A DNA stretch of 31,409 bases, taken from NCBI GenBank assembly GCA_002307315.1, contig DBTZ01000022.1, positions 43,729 through 75,137 on the forward strand, written 5' to 3'. Numbering within the stretch: position 1 is the stretch's first letter; every line of letters starts with the position of its first letter. The notes under the pieces were generated by a model that made no database searches, was not told where the DNA came from, and was given only the letters and a program-made list of their open reading frames with translations. The stretch is from Alphaproteobacteria bacterium UBA1303 (GTDB lineage Bacteria; Pseudomonadota; Alphaproteobacteria; Micropepsales; Micropepsaceae). Positions 1 through 8,640 of the stretch are shown in pieces. A program made the translations under genes and the position numbers.

Positions 1-675
1 CCCGCCGCGGCCGAAACCATTATCGTCGAGCGCGACATCCGCTTGGTGGAACTCACCGGCGCGCGCTATCACTTCGGTCAGATTTCAACCCGCGCCTCGC
101 TCGAAGCCATCGTCGCTGCGAAACGGCGGGGCTTGCCGATCACCTGTGCGGTGTCGGCCTATCACCTTCTGCTCAACGAACGCGACGTCGGCCCCTACTA
201 CACCTTCATGAAGGTCAAGCCGCCCTTGCGCTCGGAAGACGACCGCGCCGCAATGGTCGAAGGCGTGGCGAACGGATCGATCGACGTCATCGTCTCCAGC
301 CACGATCCGCAAGCCGCCGACACCAAGCGCCAGCCCTTTGCCCAAGCCGCGTTCGGCGCGGTCGGCCTCGAAACCCTGCTGCCGGCGGCATTGCAACTTT
401 GTGGCGACGGCCATATCGGCCTGATCCGGGCGCTTCATGCGTTGACGGCTGCGCCGGCTGCCATCCTCGGTCTCGAAGGCGGCAAACTGGCCAAAGGGCT
501 TCCCGCCGATCTGACGCTGATCGACCCCGATCTGCCGTTTGCCGTCAGTCTGGACGGTTTGCATTCGCGCGCCCGCAACAGCGCCTTCGACGGCCGCAAG
601 CTCAAGGGTCGAGCGGTTAAAACCTTCGTCGGCGGCGAATGTGTGTTCGACCTCGCGACGGAGGCATCGTCATGA
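1..675 (+). CDS. pyrC: Dihydroorotase-like protein, C-terminal part (possibly the non-catalytic PyrX/PyrC' type)
   Basis: The gene runs in from the left edge; frame 1 is open from base 1 and encodes about 224 residues of an amidohydrolase-fold protein. The segments ERDIRLVELTG, ARYHF-x-QIST, an AYHLLLNERD stretch and GAVGLETLLPAAL match the C-terminal half of class I dihydroorotases, which close carbamoyl-aspartate to dihydroorotate in pyrimidine synthesis. Two positions look wrong for an active enzyme. The metal-binding His of the usual H(V/I)ST motif is Gln (codon 79-81), and the TDHAPH catalytic motif reads SSHDPQ (295-312). That points to a structural PyrC'/PyrX that partners aspartate transcarbamoylase, normally encoded just upstream by pyrB, but the N-terminal HxH motif lies outside the window. 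The stop overlaps the plsY start (ATGA). Confidence 0.85.
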   Translation, partial: PAAAETIIVERDIRLVELTGARYHFGQISTRASLEAIVAAKRRGLPITCAVSAYHLLLNERDVGPYYTFMKVKPPLRSEDDRAAMVEGVANGSIDVIVSSHDPQAADTKRQPFAQAAFGAVGLETLLPAALQLCGDGHIGLIRALHALTAAPAAILGLEGGKLAKGLPADLTLIDPDLPFAVSLDGLHSRARNSAFDGRKLKGRAVKTFVGGECVFDLATEASS

Positions 676-1301
676 CCGCCGACGCCGCCCTTCTCGCCAG
701 CGCGCCGATCGATTTGCTCGGAGCATTCGTCGTCGTCGCTATCGGCTATGTGCTCGGCTCGGTGCCGTTCGGTCTTCTCGTCACCCGTTTCGCCGGCCTG
801 GGCGATGTGCGCACCATCGGCTCGGGCAATATCGGCGCCACCAACGTGTTGCGCACCGGCAAGAAATGGGCGGCGGCGCTGACCCTGCTGCTCGACGGCG
901 GCAAGGGTGCCGCGGCCGTGTTGTTCGCCCACCATTTCTACGGCATCGAAGGCGCCGGGCTGGCCGGCATCTCCGCGCTTTTGGGCCATATTTTTCCGGT
1001 GTGGTTGAGATTCAAGGGCGGCAAAGGCGTGGCGACCTCGCTCGGGGTGATGCTCGCCGCTTTCTGGCCCGCCGGACTGGCGATGGTGGCAACGTGGCTG
1101 GCGACGGCCTTTTTATCGCGCTATTCGTCGCTGTCGGCGTTGATCGCGGTGCTCTTGGCGCCGTTCTTCTGCATCCTGCTCGGCAGCCTGCATTACGCAC
1201 TTTTGGGGCTGGCCATTACGGCGATAATCTTTACCACCCATCGCGGCAACATCGACCGGCTGCTGCGCGGAGTCGAGCCGCGCATCGGCGAGAAGAAATA
1301 G
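672..1301 (+). CDS. plsY: Acyl-phosphate:glycerol-3-phosphate acyltransferase PlsY
   Basis: This integral inner-membrane enzyme transfers an acyl group from acyl-phosphate to glycerol-3-phosphate, making lysophosphatidic acid, the first committed step of phospholipid synthesis. The 209-residue length is normal for the family. All three signature loops are visible: SGNIGATN at residues 51-58, KGGKGVATSLG from residue 115, and HRGNI at residue 190. Hydrophobic segments between them give the usual multi-pass topology. ATG 672 was chosen because GGAGG sits at 660-664, seven bases upstream, and because the start overlaps the upstream stop (ATGA). The dprA gene follows directly after its stop codon, so the run is almost certainly one transcript. 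Confidence 0.95.
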   Translation: MTADAALLASAPIDLLGAFVVVAIGYVLGSVPFGLLVTRFAGLGDVRTIGSGNIGATNVLRTGKKWAAALTLLLDGGKGAAAVLFAHHFYGIEGAGLAGISALLGHIFPVWLRFKGGKGVATSLGVMLAAFWPAGLAMVATWLATAFLSRYSSLSALIAVLLAPFFCILLGSLHYALLGLAITAIIFTTHRGNIDRLLRGVEPRIGEKK

Positions 1302-2402
1302 ATGCCCGCCTTGTCCGAAACCGAGCGCGTCGCCTGGCTTAAGCTGGCGCGCACGCCGACGATCGGCCCGGTGGCCTTCGCCGGACTTTTGGCGCGCTTT
1401 GGTTCCGCCGCAGCGGCGATCGAGGCGGCACCGCGGCTCACCCGCCGCGCCGGCGGCGCCTTAAGCATTCCCGCCGCCGCCGACATCCACCGCGAACTCG
1501 ACGCCCTGGAGAAGCTGGGCGGCCGGATGCTCTTAAGTTGCGATGCGGAATATCCGCACGGGCTGGCCGTGCTGGAAGCGCCGCCGCCGATCCTTGCGGT
1601 TATCGGCCATCCCCACATTCTGCGCCGCGAAACCGTCGCCATCGTCGGCGCACGCAACGCCTCGGCGCTGGGGCGCAAGCTGACGCAGATATTGGCAGCG
1701 GATTTGGGCAAGGCCGGACTGGTAGTAGCGTCCGGTTTGGCCCGCGGCATCGATGCGGCGGCGCACGAAGCATCGCTTCAATCCGGCACCTGCGCGGTGG
1801 TCGCAGGCGGCGTCGATATCGTCTACCCGCCCGAGAATGCCGTGCTCTACGACAAGATCAAGGCGCAGGGCGTTATCGTTTCGGAAATGCCTTTGGGCCA
1901 GCCGCCGAAGGCACAGCATTTCCCCCGCCGCAACCGGATCATCTCCGGCCTCTCGCGCGGAGTGATCGTCATCGAGGCGGCGGAAGGCTCCGGCTCGCTG
2001 ATTACCGCCAATTTTGCGCTGGAGCAAAACCGCGAAGTGTTCGCCGTGCCCGGCTCGCCGCTCGATCCCCGCGCCAAGGGAACCAACCGGTTGCTGCGCC
2101 AGGGCGCGATATTGACCGAATCCGCCGACGACATATTGGCCGTGCTGGCACCGATGATCGGCGGCGATTTCGGCGAACCGCCGCGTACGACCGATCCGCC
2201 GCCTGCCGACGAGATTTCGGATGCGGACGCCGCCAAGCTGACGGCGACGATCGAAGAGGCGCTCGGTCCGGCTCCGGTTGCCGTGGACGAACTGATTCGC
2301 CTGACCGATGTCCCGCCGGGTGTCGTTCTGTCGATTTTGCTGGAATTGGAGTGCGCCGGTAAAATAACCCGGCACTACGGCAATAAAATATCCTGGTCCT
2401 GA
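1302..2402 (+). CDS. dprA: DNA processing protein DprA/Smf
   Basis: DprA binds incoming single-stranded DNA during natural transformation and loads RecA on it; most bacteria keep it even when competence is unknown. The protein has 366 residues. An N-terminal helical part (about 1-90) is followed by the Rossmann-like DNA-processing domain with IVGARNAS at residues 114-121, GLARGID at 145-151, PRRNRIISGLS from 208, and an EGSGSLITA stretch. The C-terminal 60 residues form the small winged-helix domain common in this family. The ATG abuts the plsY stop codon. The last 28 bases overlap, tail to tail, the 3' end of a small minus-strand gene. Confidence 0.94.
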   Translation: MPALSETERVAWLKLARTPTIGPVAFAGLLARFGSAAAAIEAAPRLTRRAGGALSIPAAADIHRELDALEKLGGRMLLSCDAEYPHGLAVLEAPPPILAVIGHPHILRRETVAIVGARNASALGRKLTQILAADLGKAGLVVASGLARGIDAAAHEASLQSGTCAVVAGGVDIVYPPENAVLYDKIKAQGVIVSEMPLGQPPKAQHFPRRNRIISGLSRGVIVIEAAEGSGSLITANFALEQNREVFAVPGSPLDPRAKGTNRLLRQGAILTESADDILAVLAPMIGGDFGEPPRTTDPPPADEISDADAAKLTATIEEALGPAPVAVDELIRLTDVPPGVVLSILLELECAGKITRHYGNKISWS

Positions 2403-2575
2403 GATTTTCCCAAAGACTTCGCTTCCAAGGCCGCCAGATCGAGCAAATGCGCCAGGAGGAGCTGGCGCTGCTGGACCGCAATTTTTTTAAGGGATTCAAG
2501 CATCTCCCCGGTGTATTGCGCGGTTTCGGCCGGATCGGGGGTTCTCAAGTCGGGATTGAGGTTCGGTACGGACAT
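2375..2575 (-). CDS. Small conserved-looking hypothetical protein (66 aa)
   Basis: This is a 66-residue acidic and helical protein beginning MSVPNLNPDLRTPDP, followed by an amphipathic helix (ETAQYTGEMLESLKKIA) and a Leu/Ala-rich stretch ending in DQDILLP. No cofactor or catalytic motif is visible and I do not assign a function. Support for a real gene comes from a codon pattern normal for this genome, a well-placed candidate promoter immediately upstream on the same strand (2611-2639), and the absence of any other gene between dprA and topA. The frame stays open upstream to 2731, but that part is AT-rich and carries the promoter, so the start at 2575 is preferred. It converges on dprA with a 28-base overlap. 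It resembles small uncharacterised alphaproteobacterial proteins as I remember them; no search was made. Confidence 0.62.
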   Translation of the reverse strand: MSVPNLNPDLRTPDPAETAQYTGEMLESLKKIAVQQRQLLLAHLLDLAALEAKSLGKSQDQDILLP

Positions 2576-2610
2576 CGAAAGCAGACCGTGGCTAGAGGTT
2601 GACCGGCGCA

Positions 2611-2639
2611 TATATAAAGTAAATGAGTACACTATGCAA
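2611..2639 (-). promoter_or_regulatory. Candidate sigma-70 promoter for the 66-aa gene
   Basis: On the minus strand, TTGCAT (2639-2634), a 17-base spacer and TATATA (2616-2611) form a recognisable -35/-10 pair. The predicted transcript start near 2604 would give a leader of about 29 bases before the start codon at 2575. It lies in a conspicuously AT-rich block between two GC-rich genes. Confidence 0.45.
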
Positions 2640-2824
2640 CTAAGAGTTACATATATGGCGATTTTGGCACACCCTTCTATTTTAGGTACCCATAAAAAAG
2701 GAAAACGCGCGTTGACACCGCATCCAACCATCCATCAGTGTCGGGCTAACCTTATGACGAATGGCACAGATGACGGTTTTTCGGCGTCTGGATCGAGCCG
2801 AGAACCAGGTAAACAGCACACGCG

Positions 2825-5467
2825 ATGAACGCCCCTTTCAAGAATGTCTTGGTCGTCGAATCCCCCGCCAAGGCCAAAACCATCAATAAATACCTCGGCG
2901 CCGACTACACGGTTTTGGCCAGCTTCGGCCATATCCGCGACCTGCCCTCCAAGGACGGTTCGGTAAAGCCGGACGACGATTTCGCCATGACCTGGCAGAT
3001 CGACGACAAAGCGCAGAAGCGCATCAAGGATATCGCGGACGCGGTCAAAGGCGCCGACAAGCTGATTCTCGCAACCGACCCGGATCGCGAGGGTGAAGCG
3101 ATCTCGTGGCATGTGCTGGAAGTGCTGAAGCAGAAGAAAGCGTTGGGCAAGATCGCGGTCGAACGCGTGGTGTTCAACGCCGTCACTAAGACGGCAGTGC
3201 TGCAAGCGATCGAAAACCCCCGCCAGATCAACGGCGAACTGGTCGACGCCTACCTTGCGCGCCGGGCGCTGGATTACCTCGTCGGCTTCACCCTGTCGCC
3301 GGTGCTGTGGCGCAAACTGCCGGGCGCGCGCTCGGCCGGACGGGTACAGTCGGTGGCGCTACGCCTGGTGTGCGAGCGCGAACTGGAAATCGAGGCCTTC
3401 AAGCCTCAGGAATATTGGAGCATCGACGCCGACGTCGCCGTCAAGACCGGCGCGTTCTCCGCCCATCTGGCGCAGCTCGACGGCAAGAAAATCGACCGGC
3501 TGGCCATTGCCGGCGAAGCCGAAGCCAAGGCCGCGGTGGCGGCGATCGAGGCGGCGGCGTTTTCCGTCGGATCGGTGGATGCCAAACCGGTCAAGCGCCA
3601 CCCCTCGCCGCCCTTCATCACCTCGACCTTGCAGCAGGAAGCGGCGCGCAAGCTCGGCTTCAACGCCAAGCACACCATGCGGGTGGCCCAAGGCCTATAC
3701 GAAGGCGTTGCCGTCGGCGGCGAGACCGTCGGTCTCATCACCTATATGCGTACCGACGGCACGACCATGGACGGCGGTGCCGTGGCCGAGGCCCGCCGCA
3801 CCATCGGCGAGGTATACGGCGCCAACTATGTGCCTAGCGTGCCGCGCGCCTATACCTCGAAGGTAAAGAACGCGCAGGAAGCGCACGAGGCGATCCGTCC
3901 CACCTCGTTCGCGCGCCTGCCGCAAAAAATCGCCAAATATCTCGATGCCGATCAGGCCAAGCTGTACGAATTGGTGTGGAAGCGGGCGATGGCCAGCCAG
4001 ATGCCGAGCGCCGAGATGCTGCGCACCACCGTCGATACGGTTTCCGGCGACGGCAAGATCGTGTTGCGCGCCACCGGCTCGGTGGTGACCTTCGACGGTT
4101 TCTTGACGCTCTATCAGGAAGGCCGCGACGACGAGACCGACGAAGACGGCGCCCGGTTGCCGAAAATGTCCGTCGGCGAGGCGGCACAGATCTCAGCCGT
4201 CAAGCCGGAACAGCATTTCACCGAACCGCCGCCGCGTTATTCCGAAGCCAGTCTGGTGCATAAGCTGGAGGAGCTCGGCATCGGCCGGCCTTCGACCTAT
4301 GCCTCGATCCTGTCGGTCTTACGCGAGCGGGCCTATGTGCGGATGGACCGCAACCGCTTCATCCCCGAAGACAAGGGGCGGCTGGTTACCACCTTCCTGG
4401 CCAACTTTTTCGAACGCTATGTCGAATACGGCTTCACCGCCGATCTGGAGGAAAAGCTCGACGAGGTCTCCGAAGGCAAGCTCGACTGGAAGCAGTTGAT
4501 GCGCGATTTCTGGAAAGACTTCTCGGCGGCGGTCGGCGGCACCAAAGACCTGAAAATCTCCAACGTCATCGACGTGCTCGACGAAGCGTTGGGACCGCAT
4601 ATTTTTCCGGCCCGCGAAGACGGCGCCGACCCGCGCGTTTGCCCGACCTGCGGCACCGGACGCCTCAGCCTCAAGCTCGGCCGTTTCGGTTCCTTCGTCG
4701 GCTGTTCGAACTATCCGGAATGCCGCTACACCCGCCAGCTCGGCCAAAGCGCCGAAGAAGCCGGCAGCGGCGAACCGAAAGCGCTCGGGGTGTTTCCCGA
4801 TACCGGCGAGGACATTTCCCTGCGCAACGGCCGCTTCGGCCCCTACTTCCAGCTCGGCGAGGGCGAAAAGCCCAAGCGCGCCAGCCTGCCCAAGGGCGTC
4901 AGCCCCGCCGAGGCCACGCTGGAAATGGCGATCAAGCTGTTGTCGCTGCCGCGCGAAATCGGCATTCATCCCGAATTGCAGAAACCCATCGTCGCCAATT
5001 CCGGCCGCTTCGGGCCCTATGTTTCCTGCGACGGCCAGTACGCCTCGCTGGAGAACTTCGAAGAGATGTTCACCGTCGGCATCAATCGCGCGGTGACCTT
5101 GCTGGCCGAAAAGAAGGCGCGCGGCCGGTCGTTCCGCGGACCGGAACCGTTGAAGGAACTCGGTGAAGGCATAAACGGCGCCAAGATCAAGCTGATGAAG
5201 GGCCGCTACGGGCCTTACGTCACCGACGGCGAAGTCAACGCCACGGTGCCCAAGGAGAAGAACCCGCTGGAGGTCACCCTCGACGAAGCCAAGGCGCTGA
5301 TTGCCGAACGCGCGGCCAAGGGACCGTCGAAGAAGAGACCCGTCAAGAAGAAGGCGGCGCCGAAGAAAAAACCGGAAAAAACCGCAAAGCCCGCCAAGGC
5401 CGAAAAAGTGCCGGCGGCCAAAAAGACGGTGAAAAAGAAAGCCGCGCCGAAAAAGAGCAAGAAATAG
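2825..5467 (+). CDS. topA: DNA topoisomerase I (type IA)
   Basis: TopA relaxes negative supercoils by transient single-strand cleavage. The protein has 880 residues. The TOPRIM domain opens with VVESPAKAKTI and carries the acidic DPDREGE motif at residues 85-91. The catalytic Tyr is Tyr307 in ITYMRTDGT, and RPSTYASI follows in the core. A single four-cysteine zinc ribbon is visible (Cys606, 609, 627, 633), followed by several GRFGPY / GRYGPYV repeats typical of alphaproteobacterial C-terminal domains. The last 50 or so residues are Lys/Ala/Pro-rich, a disordered basic tail. The ATG at 2825 has only a poor Shine-Dalgarno. The 249-base gap upstream holds the divergent promoter of the 66-aa gene and no convincing promoter for topA. 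The rnr gene starts at the next base after the stop. Confidence 0.97.
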   Translation: MNAPFKNVLVVESPAKAKTINKYLGADYTVLASFGHIRDLPSKDGSVKPDDDFAMTWQIDDKAQKRIKDIADAVKGADKLILATDPDREGEAISWHVLEVLKQKKALGKIAVERVVFNAVTKTAVLQAIENPRQINGELVDAYLARRALDYLVGFTLSPVLWRKLPGARSAGRVQSVALRLVCERELEIEAFKPQEYWSIDADVAVKTGAFSAHLAQLDGKKIDRLAIAGEAEAKAAVAAIEAAAFSVGSVDAKPVKRHPSPPFITSTLQQEAARKLGFNAKHTMRVAQGLYEGVAVGGETVGLITYMRTDGTTMDGGAVAEARRTIGEVYGANYVPSVPRAYTSKVKNAQEAHEAIRPTSFARLPQKIAKYLDADQAKLYELVWKRAMASQMPSAEMLRTTVDTVSGDGKIVLRATGSVVTFDGFLTLYQEGRDDETDEDGARLPKMSVGEAAQISAVKPEQHFTEPPPRYSEASLVHKLEELGIGRPSTYASILSVLRERAYVRMDRNRFIPEDKGRLVTTFLANFFERYVEYGFTADLEEKLDEVSEGKLDWKQLMRDFWKDFSAAVGGTKDLKISNVIDVLDEALGPHIFPAREDGADPRVCPTCGTGRLSLKLGRFGSFVGCSNYPECRYTRQLGQSAEEAGSGEPKALGVFPDTGEDISLRNGRFGPYFQLGEGEKPKRASLPKGVSPAEATLEMAIKLLSLPREIGIHPELQKPIVANSGRFGPYVSCDGQYASLENFEEMFTVGINRAVTLLAEKKARGRSFRGPEPLKELGEGINGAKIKLMKGRYGPYVTDGEVNATVPKEKNPLEVTLDEAKALIAERAAKGPSKKRPVKKKAAPKKKPEKTAKPAKAEKVPAAKKTVKKKAAPKKSKK

Positions 5468-7624
5468 GTGGCGCGCAAGGATAAGACCGTCATCGACCGG
5501 CAGCGCGTACTCGATGCGCTGGCGGCGCAGCCCGGCGCCACCAAGCGCGATCTGGTCAGGCTGCTGAACGTCAAGGGTTCGGACCGCATTATCCTCAAGC
5601 GCGTGCTGAAAGAGATGGCCCAGGACGGGCTGATCGAGGGCACCCGCAAACGCGGCTTCGCCCCGCCCGGCGCGCTTCCCCCCGTCGCGGTGCTGGAAAT
5701 CGTCGGCCCCGACGACGACGGCGAGCTTGTCGCCCGTCCGATGAATTGGGAAGGCGACGACGAGCCGCCGAAGATTTTCGTATCGTCCGGCGAGGATGCT
5801 CCCCCCGGCATCAAAGAACGCGTGCTGGCGCGGCTCACCCGCCACGGCGAAGAATATGACGCCAAGATCATTCGCCGCCTGGGCACGGATGCCTCGCGCA
5901 TCCTGGGCGTCGTGCGCATGACCGGCGGCGAAGCGCGCCTGGCGCCGGTGGATAAGAAAGCGAAGTCCGATCTATCCGTCGATGCCAGGAACCTGAACGG
6001 CGCCAAGGAAAACGAACTGGTGCTGGCCGAGCCGCTGCCGGGCCGCCGCGCCCGGGTGCTCGAACGGCTGGGCGATCTCGATGCGCCCAAATCGATCAGC
6101 CTGATCGCCATCCACGCCCACGGCATCCCGTGCGATTTTCCCGCCGACGCGGTGATCGAGGCAAAATCGGCCACGCCTGCGGATTTAAACGGGCGCGAGG
6201 ATTTGCGCGGGATTCCCCTGGTCACCATCGACCCGGAAGACGCCCGCGATTTCGACGATGCGGTTTTCGCCAAGCGCGACGGCGACGGCTATCAATGCAT
6301 CGTCGCCATCGCCGACGTGGCGCATTACGTGACGCCCGGATCGGCGCTGGACAAAGAGGCCTACAAGCGCGGCAACTCGGTCTATTTCCCCGACAAGGTG
6401 GTGCCGATGCTGCCCGAGGAGCTGTCGACCGATTTGTGTTCCTTGCGCCCCAGCGAAGACCGCGCCTGCATGGCGGTAAAAATGCACTTCGATGCCGGCG
6501 GAAAACTGCGCAAGCACAAATTCGTGCGCGGCATGATGCGCTCGGCGGCGCGGCTGACCTATGCCCAGGCCCAAGCCGCCTTCGACGGCAAGCTGGACGA
6601 TGTGCCGGCAGCGGCGCACCGGCCGCTGGCCGATCTGTGGATTGCCTATGCGGCGATGGCGAAGGCGCGGAAAAACCGCGATCCCCTGGACCTCGATCTG
6701 CCCGAGCGGCGCATCAAAATCGGCGACGACGGCAAGGTTTCCGCCATCGGTTTCAAGGACCGCCTGGAATCGATGAAGCTGATCGAGGAATTCATGGTGA
6801 TGGCCAATGTCGCCGCCGCCGAAACCCTGGAAAAGCTCCATCAGCCGCTGATCTATCGCATCCACGAGGAGCCGTCGAAAGAGAAGCTGCACGCCTTCGC
6901 CGATTACATGAAGGTCATCGGCTTCCCCTTCGCCAAGGGGCAAGTCATGCAGCCCGCCTTGTTCAACCGCATCCTGGAAAAGGCCAAGGGCACGCCACAC
7001 GAGCTGACCCTCAACGACGTGGTGCTGCGTGCCCAAGCCCAGGCGGTCTATTTCGCCCAGAACCTCGGCCATTTCGGCCTGCATCTGGCCAAATACGCTC
7101 ACTTTACCTCGCCGATCCGCCGCTATGCCGATCTCATCGTCCACCGCGCCCTGATCAAGGCGCTGAAACTGGGCGACGACGGCCTGAGCGAAAACGAGGA
7201 AAAACGCCTTATCGCAACCGCCGAGCACATCTCGGGCACCGAACGGCGGGCGATGGCGGCAGAACGGGATTCGACCGACCGCTACGTTGCCGCCTATATG
7301 CAGGATCGCGTCGGCGCGACGTTTGCAGCGCGCATCGTCGCCGTCACCCGCTTCGGCCTGTTCGTGCGGCTGGCCGACACCGGCGCCGAAGGTTTGCTGC
7401 CGGCCCGCAGCCTGGGAAGCGAATTTTTCCACCACGACGAACGCAAACAGGTGCTGATCGGCGAGCGCACCCGCACCACCTATGCCTTGGGCGGCACCGT
7501 CGCGGTGCGCCTGGCCGAGGCCACACCCTTGACCGGCGGCTTGCGCTTCGAACTTGCCGAGGCGGAAACGCCGAAACGGCGCAGCGCCACCCCGCTCCGC
7601 CCGCGCTCGAAACGGCGGCGGTGA
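5468..7624 (+). CDS. rnr: Ribonuclease R (3'-5' exoribonuclease)
   Basis: RNase R is a processive hydrolytic exonuclease that degrades structured RNA in decay and rRNA quality control. The 718 residues show the expected order: an N-terminal winged-helix domain (about 1-65), cold-shock-type OB folds (to about 230), the RNB catalytic domain, and an S1 domain near 615-690. It ends with a basic tail (RPRSKRRR). The catalytic acidic cluster lies in IDPEDARDFDDAV, with Asp255, 261, 263 and 264 in the metal-binding positions. The conserved HFTSPIRRYADLIVHR segment follows later. The start is GTG, directly after the topA stop with no independent Shine-Dalgarno, so translation is probably coupled to topA. 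Confidence 0.95.
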   Translation: MARKDKTVIDRQRVLDALAAQPGATKRDLVRLLNVKGSDRIILKRVLKEMAQDGLIEGTRKRGFAPPGALPPVAVLEIVGPDDDGELVARPMNWEGDDEPPKIFVSSGEDAPPGIKERVLARLTRHGEEYDAKIIRRLGTDASRILGVVRMTGGEARLAPVDKKAKSDLSVDARNLNGAKENELVLAEPLPGRRARVLERLGDLDAPKSISLIAIHAHGIPCDFPADAVIEAKSATPADLNGREDLRGIPLVTIDPEDARDFDDAVFAKRDGDGYQCIVAIADVAHYVTPGSALDKEAYKRGNSVYFPDKVVPMLPEELSTDLCSLRPSEDRACMAVKMHFDAGGKLRKHKFVRGMMRSAARLTYAQAQAAFDGKLDDVPAAAHRPLADLWIAYAAMAKARKNRDPLDLDLPERRIKIGDDGKVSAIGFKDRLESMKLIEEFMVMANVAAAETLEKLHQPLIYRIHEEPSKEKLHAFADYMKVIGFPFAKGQVMQPALFNRILEKAKGTPHELTLNDVVLRAQAQAVYFAQNLGHFGLHLAKYAHFTSPIRRYADLIVHRALIKALKLGDDGLSENEEKRLIATAEHISGTERRAMAAERDSTDRYVAAYMQDRVGATFAARIVAVTRFGLFVRLADTGAEGLLPARSLGSEFFHHDERKQVLIGERTRTTYALGGTVAVRLAEATPLTGGLRFELAEAETPKRRSATPLRPRSKRRR

Positions 7625-7625
7625 A

Positions 7626-7645
7626 CCGGGCTCCCGGGCTTTTTT
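7626..7645 (+). terminator. Probable intrinsic terminator after rnr
   Basis: Immediately after the rnr stop a short GC-only hairpin (CCGG, loop GCTC, CCGG) is followed by a run of six T residues (7640-7645). The stem is short, so efficiency is uncertain, but the position is right for ending the plsY-dprA-topA-rnr run. Confidence 0.4.
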
Positions 7646-7692
7646 GCACCGGACTTTTGCAACGAAATATCGGCGCGAAATCAATGGGCTAA

Positions 7693-7726
7693 TTTTGGTG
7701 CGAAATTCTTGAGATGTGCACCAAAA
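7693..7726. repeat. Short copy of the island repeat (palindromic core only)
   Basis: A perfect 9-bp inverted repeat TTTTGGTGC / GCACCAAAA flanks a 16-base centre. The run GGTGCGAAATTCTTGA is identical to the core of the repeat at 10116-10204 and close to that at 9222-9313. It lies between rnr and the minus-strand gene ending at 7730, that is, at the left edge of the accessory island. As RNA it could also fold at the 3' end of that gene. Confidence 0.65.
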
Positions 7727-7729
7727 AGA

Positions 7730-8560
7730 TCATGTCGCCTTCATAAGCAGGCCACGGGTCTCTTCGAGCGCTCTGGCCGTCCATTCGCAATTGCGCTCCC
7801 GACGCAGTTCACCCCAAAGATTCCGAGCGCCACTCAAAACTGTCCGCGTTTTGCTTTCGAAATTCGAGAATTCTTCGGGGTCTGAAAATGCTTTCAGGTT
7901 CGACGAAATGTTTTCAAAAGTGGACTTTTCCTCAGAGCTTAGCGCGATACTTTCCAGATTAGAGAAAGCGTCTGGCCGTCGTGGAACGACATCAAGCTGT
8001 CCTCTGTTACCGAGGTAGCAATACGATATTGCCTGAGCCACGAAAACAATGTTGCGCTGTGCCTTCACGATTGCTTGCTTCGTCGGAACATCTATTTCGC
8101 TGTTCGTGTTCCGATCAGCCGTGTGTGCGACGCACTTATCGACGTAGTGTTTAATCGCCTTCAATTCAGAATTTTCGTCGGGATCAACTTTTTCTTCGAG
8201 ACCACTGAGGAATTCACACTCTTGGTCGGTGCGCTCGATGTCCTTTAGTAATCTCCAAAGAGACACCACTTCCCTGTGTGCCTGTTTTTCTGGATTTTTT
8301 GCCCGCCCGCTACCATCGAGGCCTTTATCGGTTAGCCGCCGAATACAAAGATACTGTGTTGCAGCATACCCTTGAGACAGCCCCCGCCAAACCATCGGAT
8401 TATGGAGGATCGTCTCTTTGTTGTTTTTGAAGATGAACTCCAATGTCTGAAACGCGATGTCATCATGAAGCATGGATCGGATTTGCGCCAAAATATCGGT
8501 CTCAAACCACACCACCCATCTGAGCATGTCGCAGCCAGTTGGTGTTTTGAATTCTTCCAT
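7730..8560 (-). CDS. Hypothetical protein, possible AbiU2-type HEPN protein
   Basis: The 276-residue soluble protein is mainly helical by its residue pattern. The central part (SQGYAATQYLCIRRLTD, then a SLWRLLKDIE helix, then IKHYVDKCVAHTAD) resembles the AbiU2/HEPN layout, where a helix with RxLTD precedes an (R/K)DKxxAH motif. HEPN proteins are often RNases or inhibitors in defence and toxin-antitoxin systems. The Arg usually expected before DK is Val here, so RNase activity is doubtful. This assignment is by eye and tentative. The GC content is clearly lower than in the flanking genes, which suggests acquisition. ATG 8560 was preferred; a TTG at 8605 would add 15 residues. The gene lies downstream of, and probably in an operon with, the 156-aa membrane protein gene. 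Confidence 0.7.
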   Translation of the reverse strand: MEEFKTPTGCDMLRWVVWFETDILAQIRSMLHDDIAFQTLEFIFKNNKETILHNPMVWRGLSQGYAATQYLCIRRLTDKGLDGSGRAKNPEKQAHREVVSLWRLLKDIERTDQECEFLSGLEEKVDPDENSELKAIKHYVDKCVAHTADRNTNSEIDVPTKQAIVKAQRNIVFVAQAISYCYLGNRGQLDVVPRRPDAFSNLESIALSSEEKSTFENISSNLKAFSDPEEFSNFESKTRTVLSGARNLWGELRRERNCEWTARALEETRGLLMKAT

Positions 8561-8640
8561 ATTCGACTTGGCAATTGTCACGCTGTTCACGGCCCAAGAA
8601 AGCAATAATTAACGAGCGTCAATTTGAACGGAAGAGATGC

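Noticed and set aside
2712..2740. TTGACA at 2712-2717 as the topA promoter
   Set aside because: No acceptable -10 hexamer lies 16-18 bases downstream.
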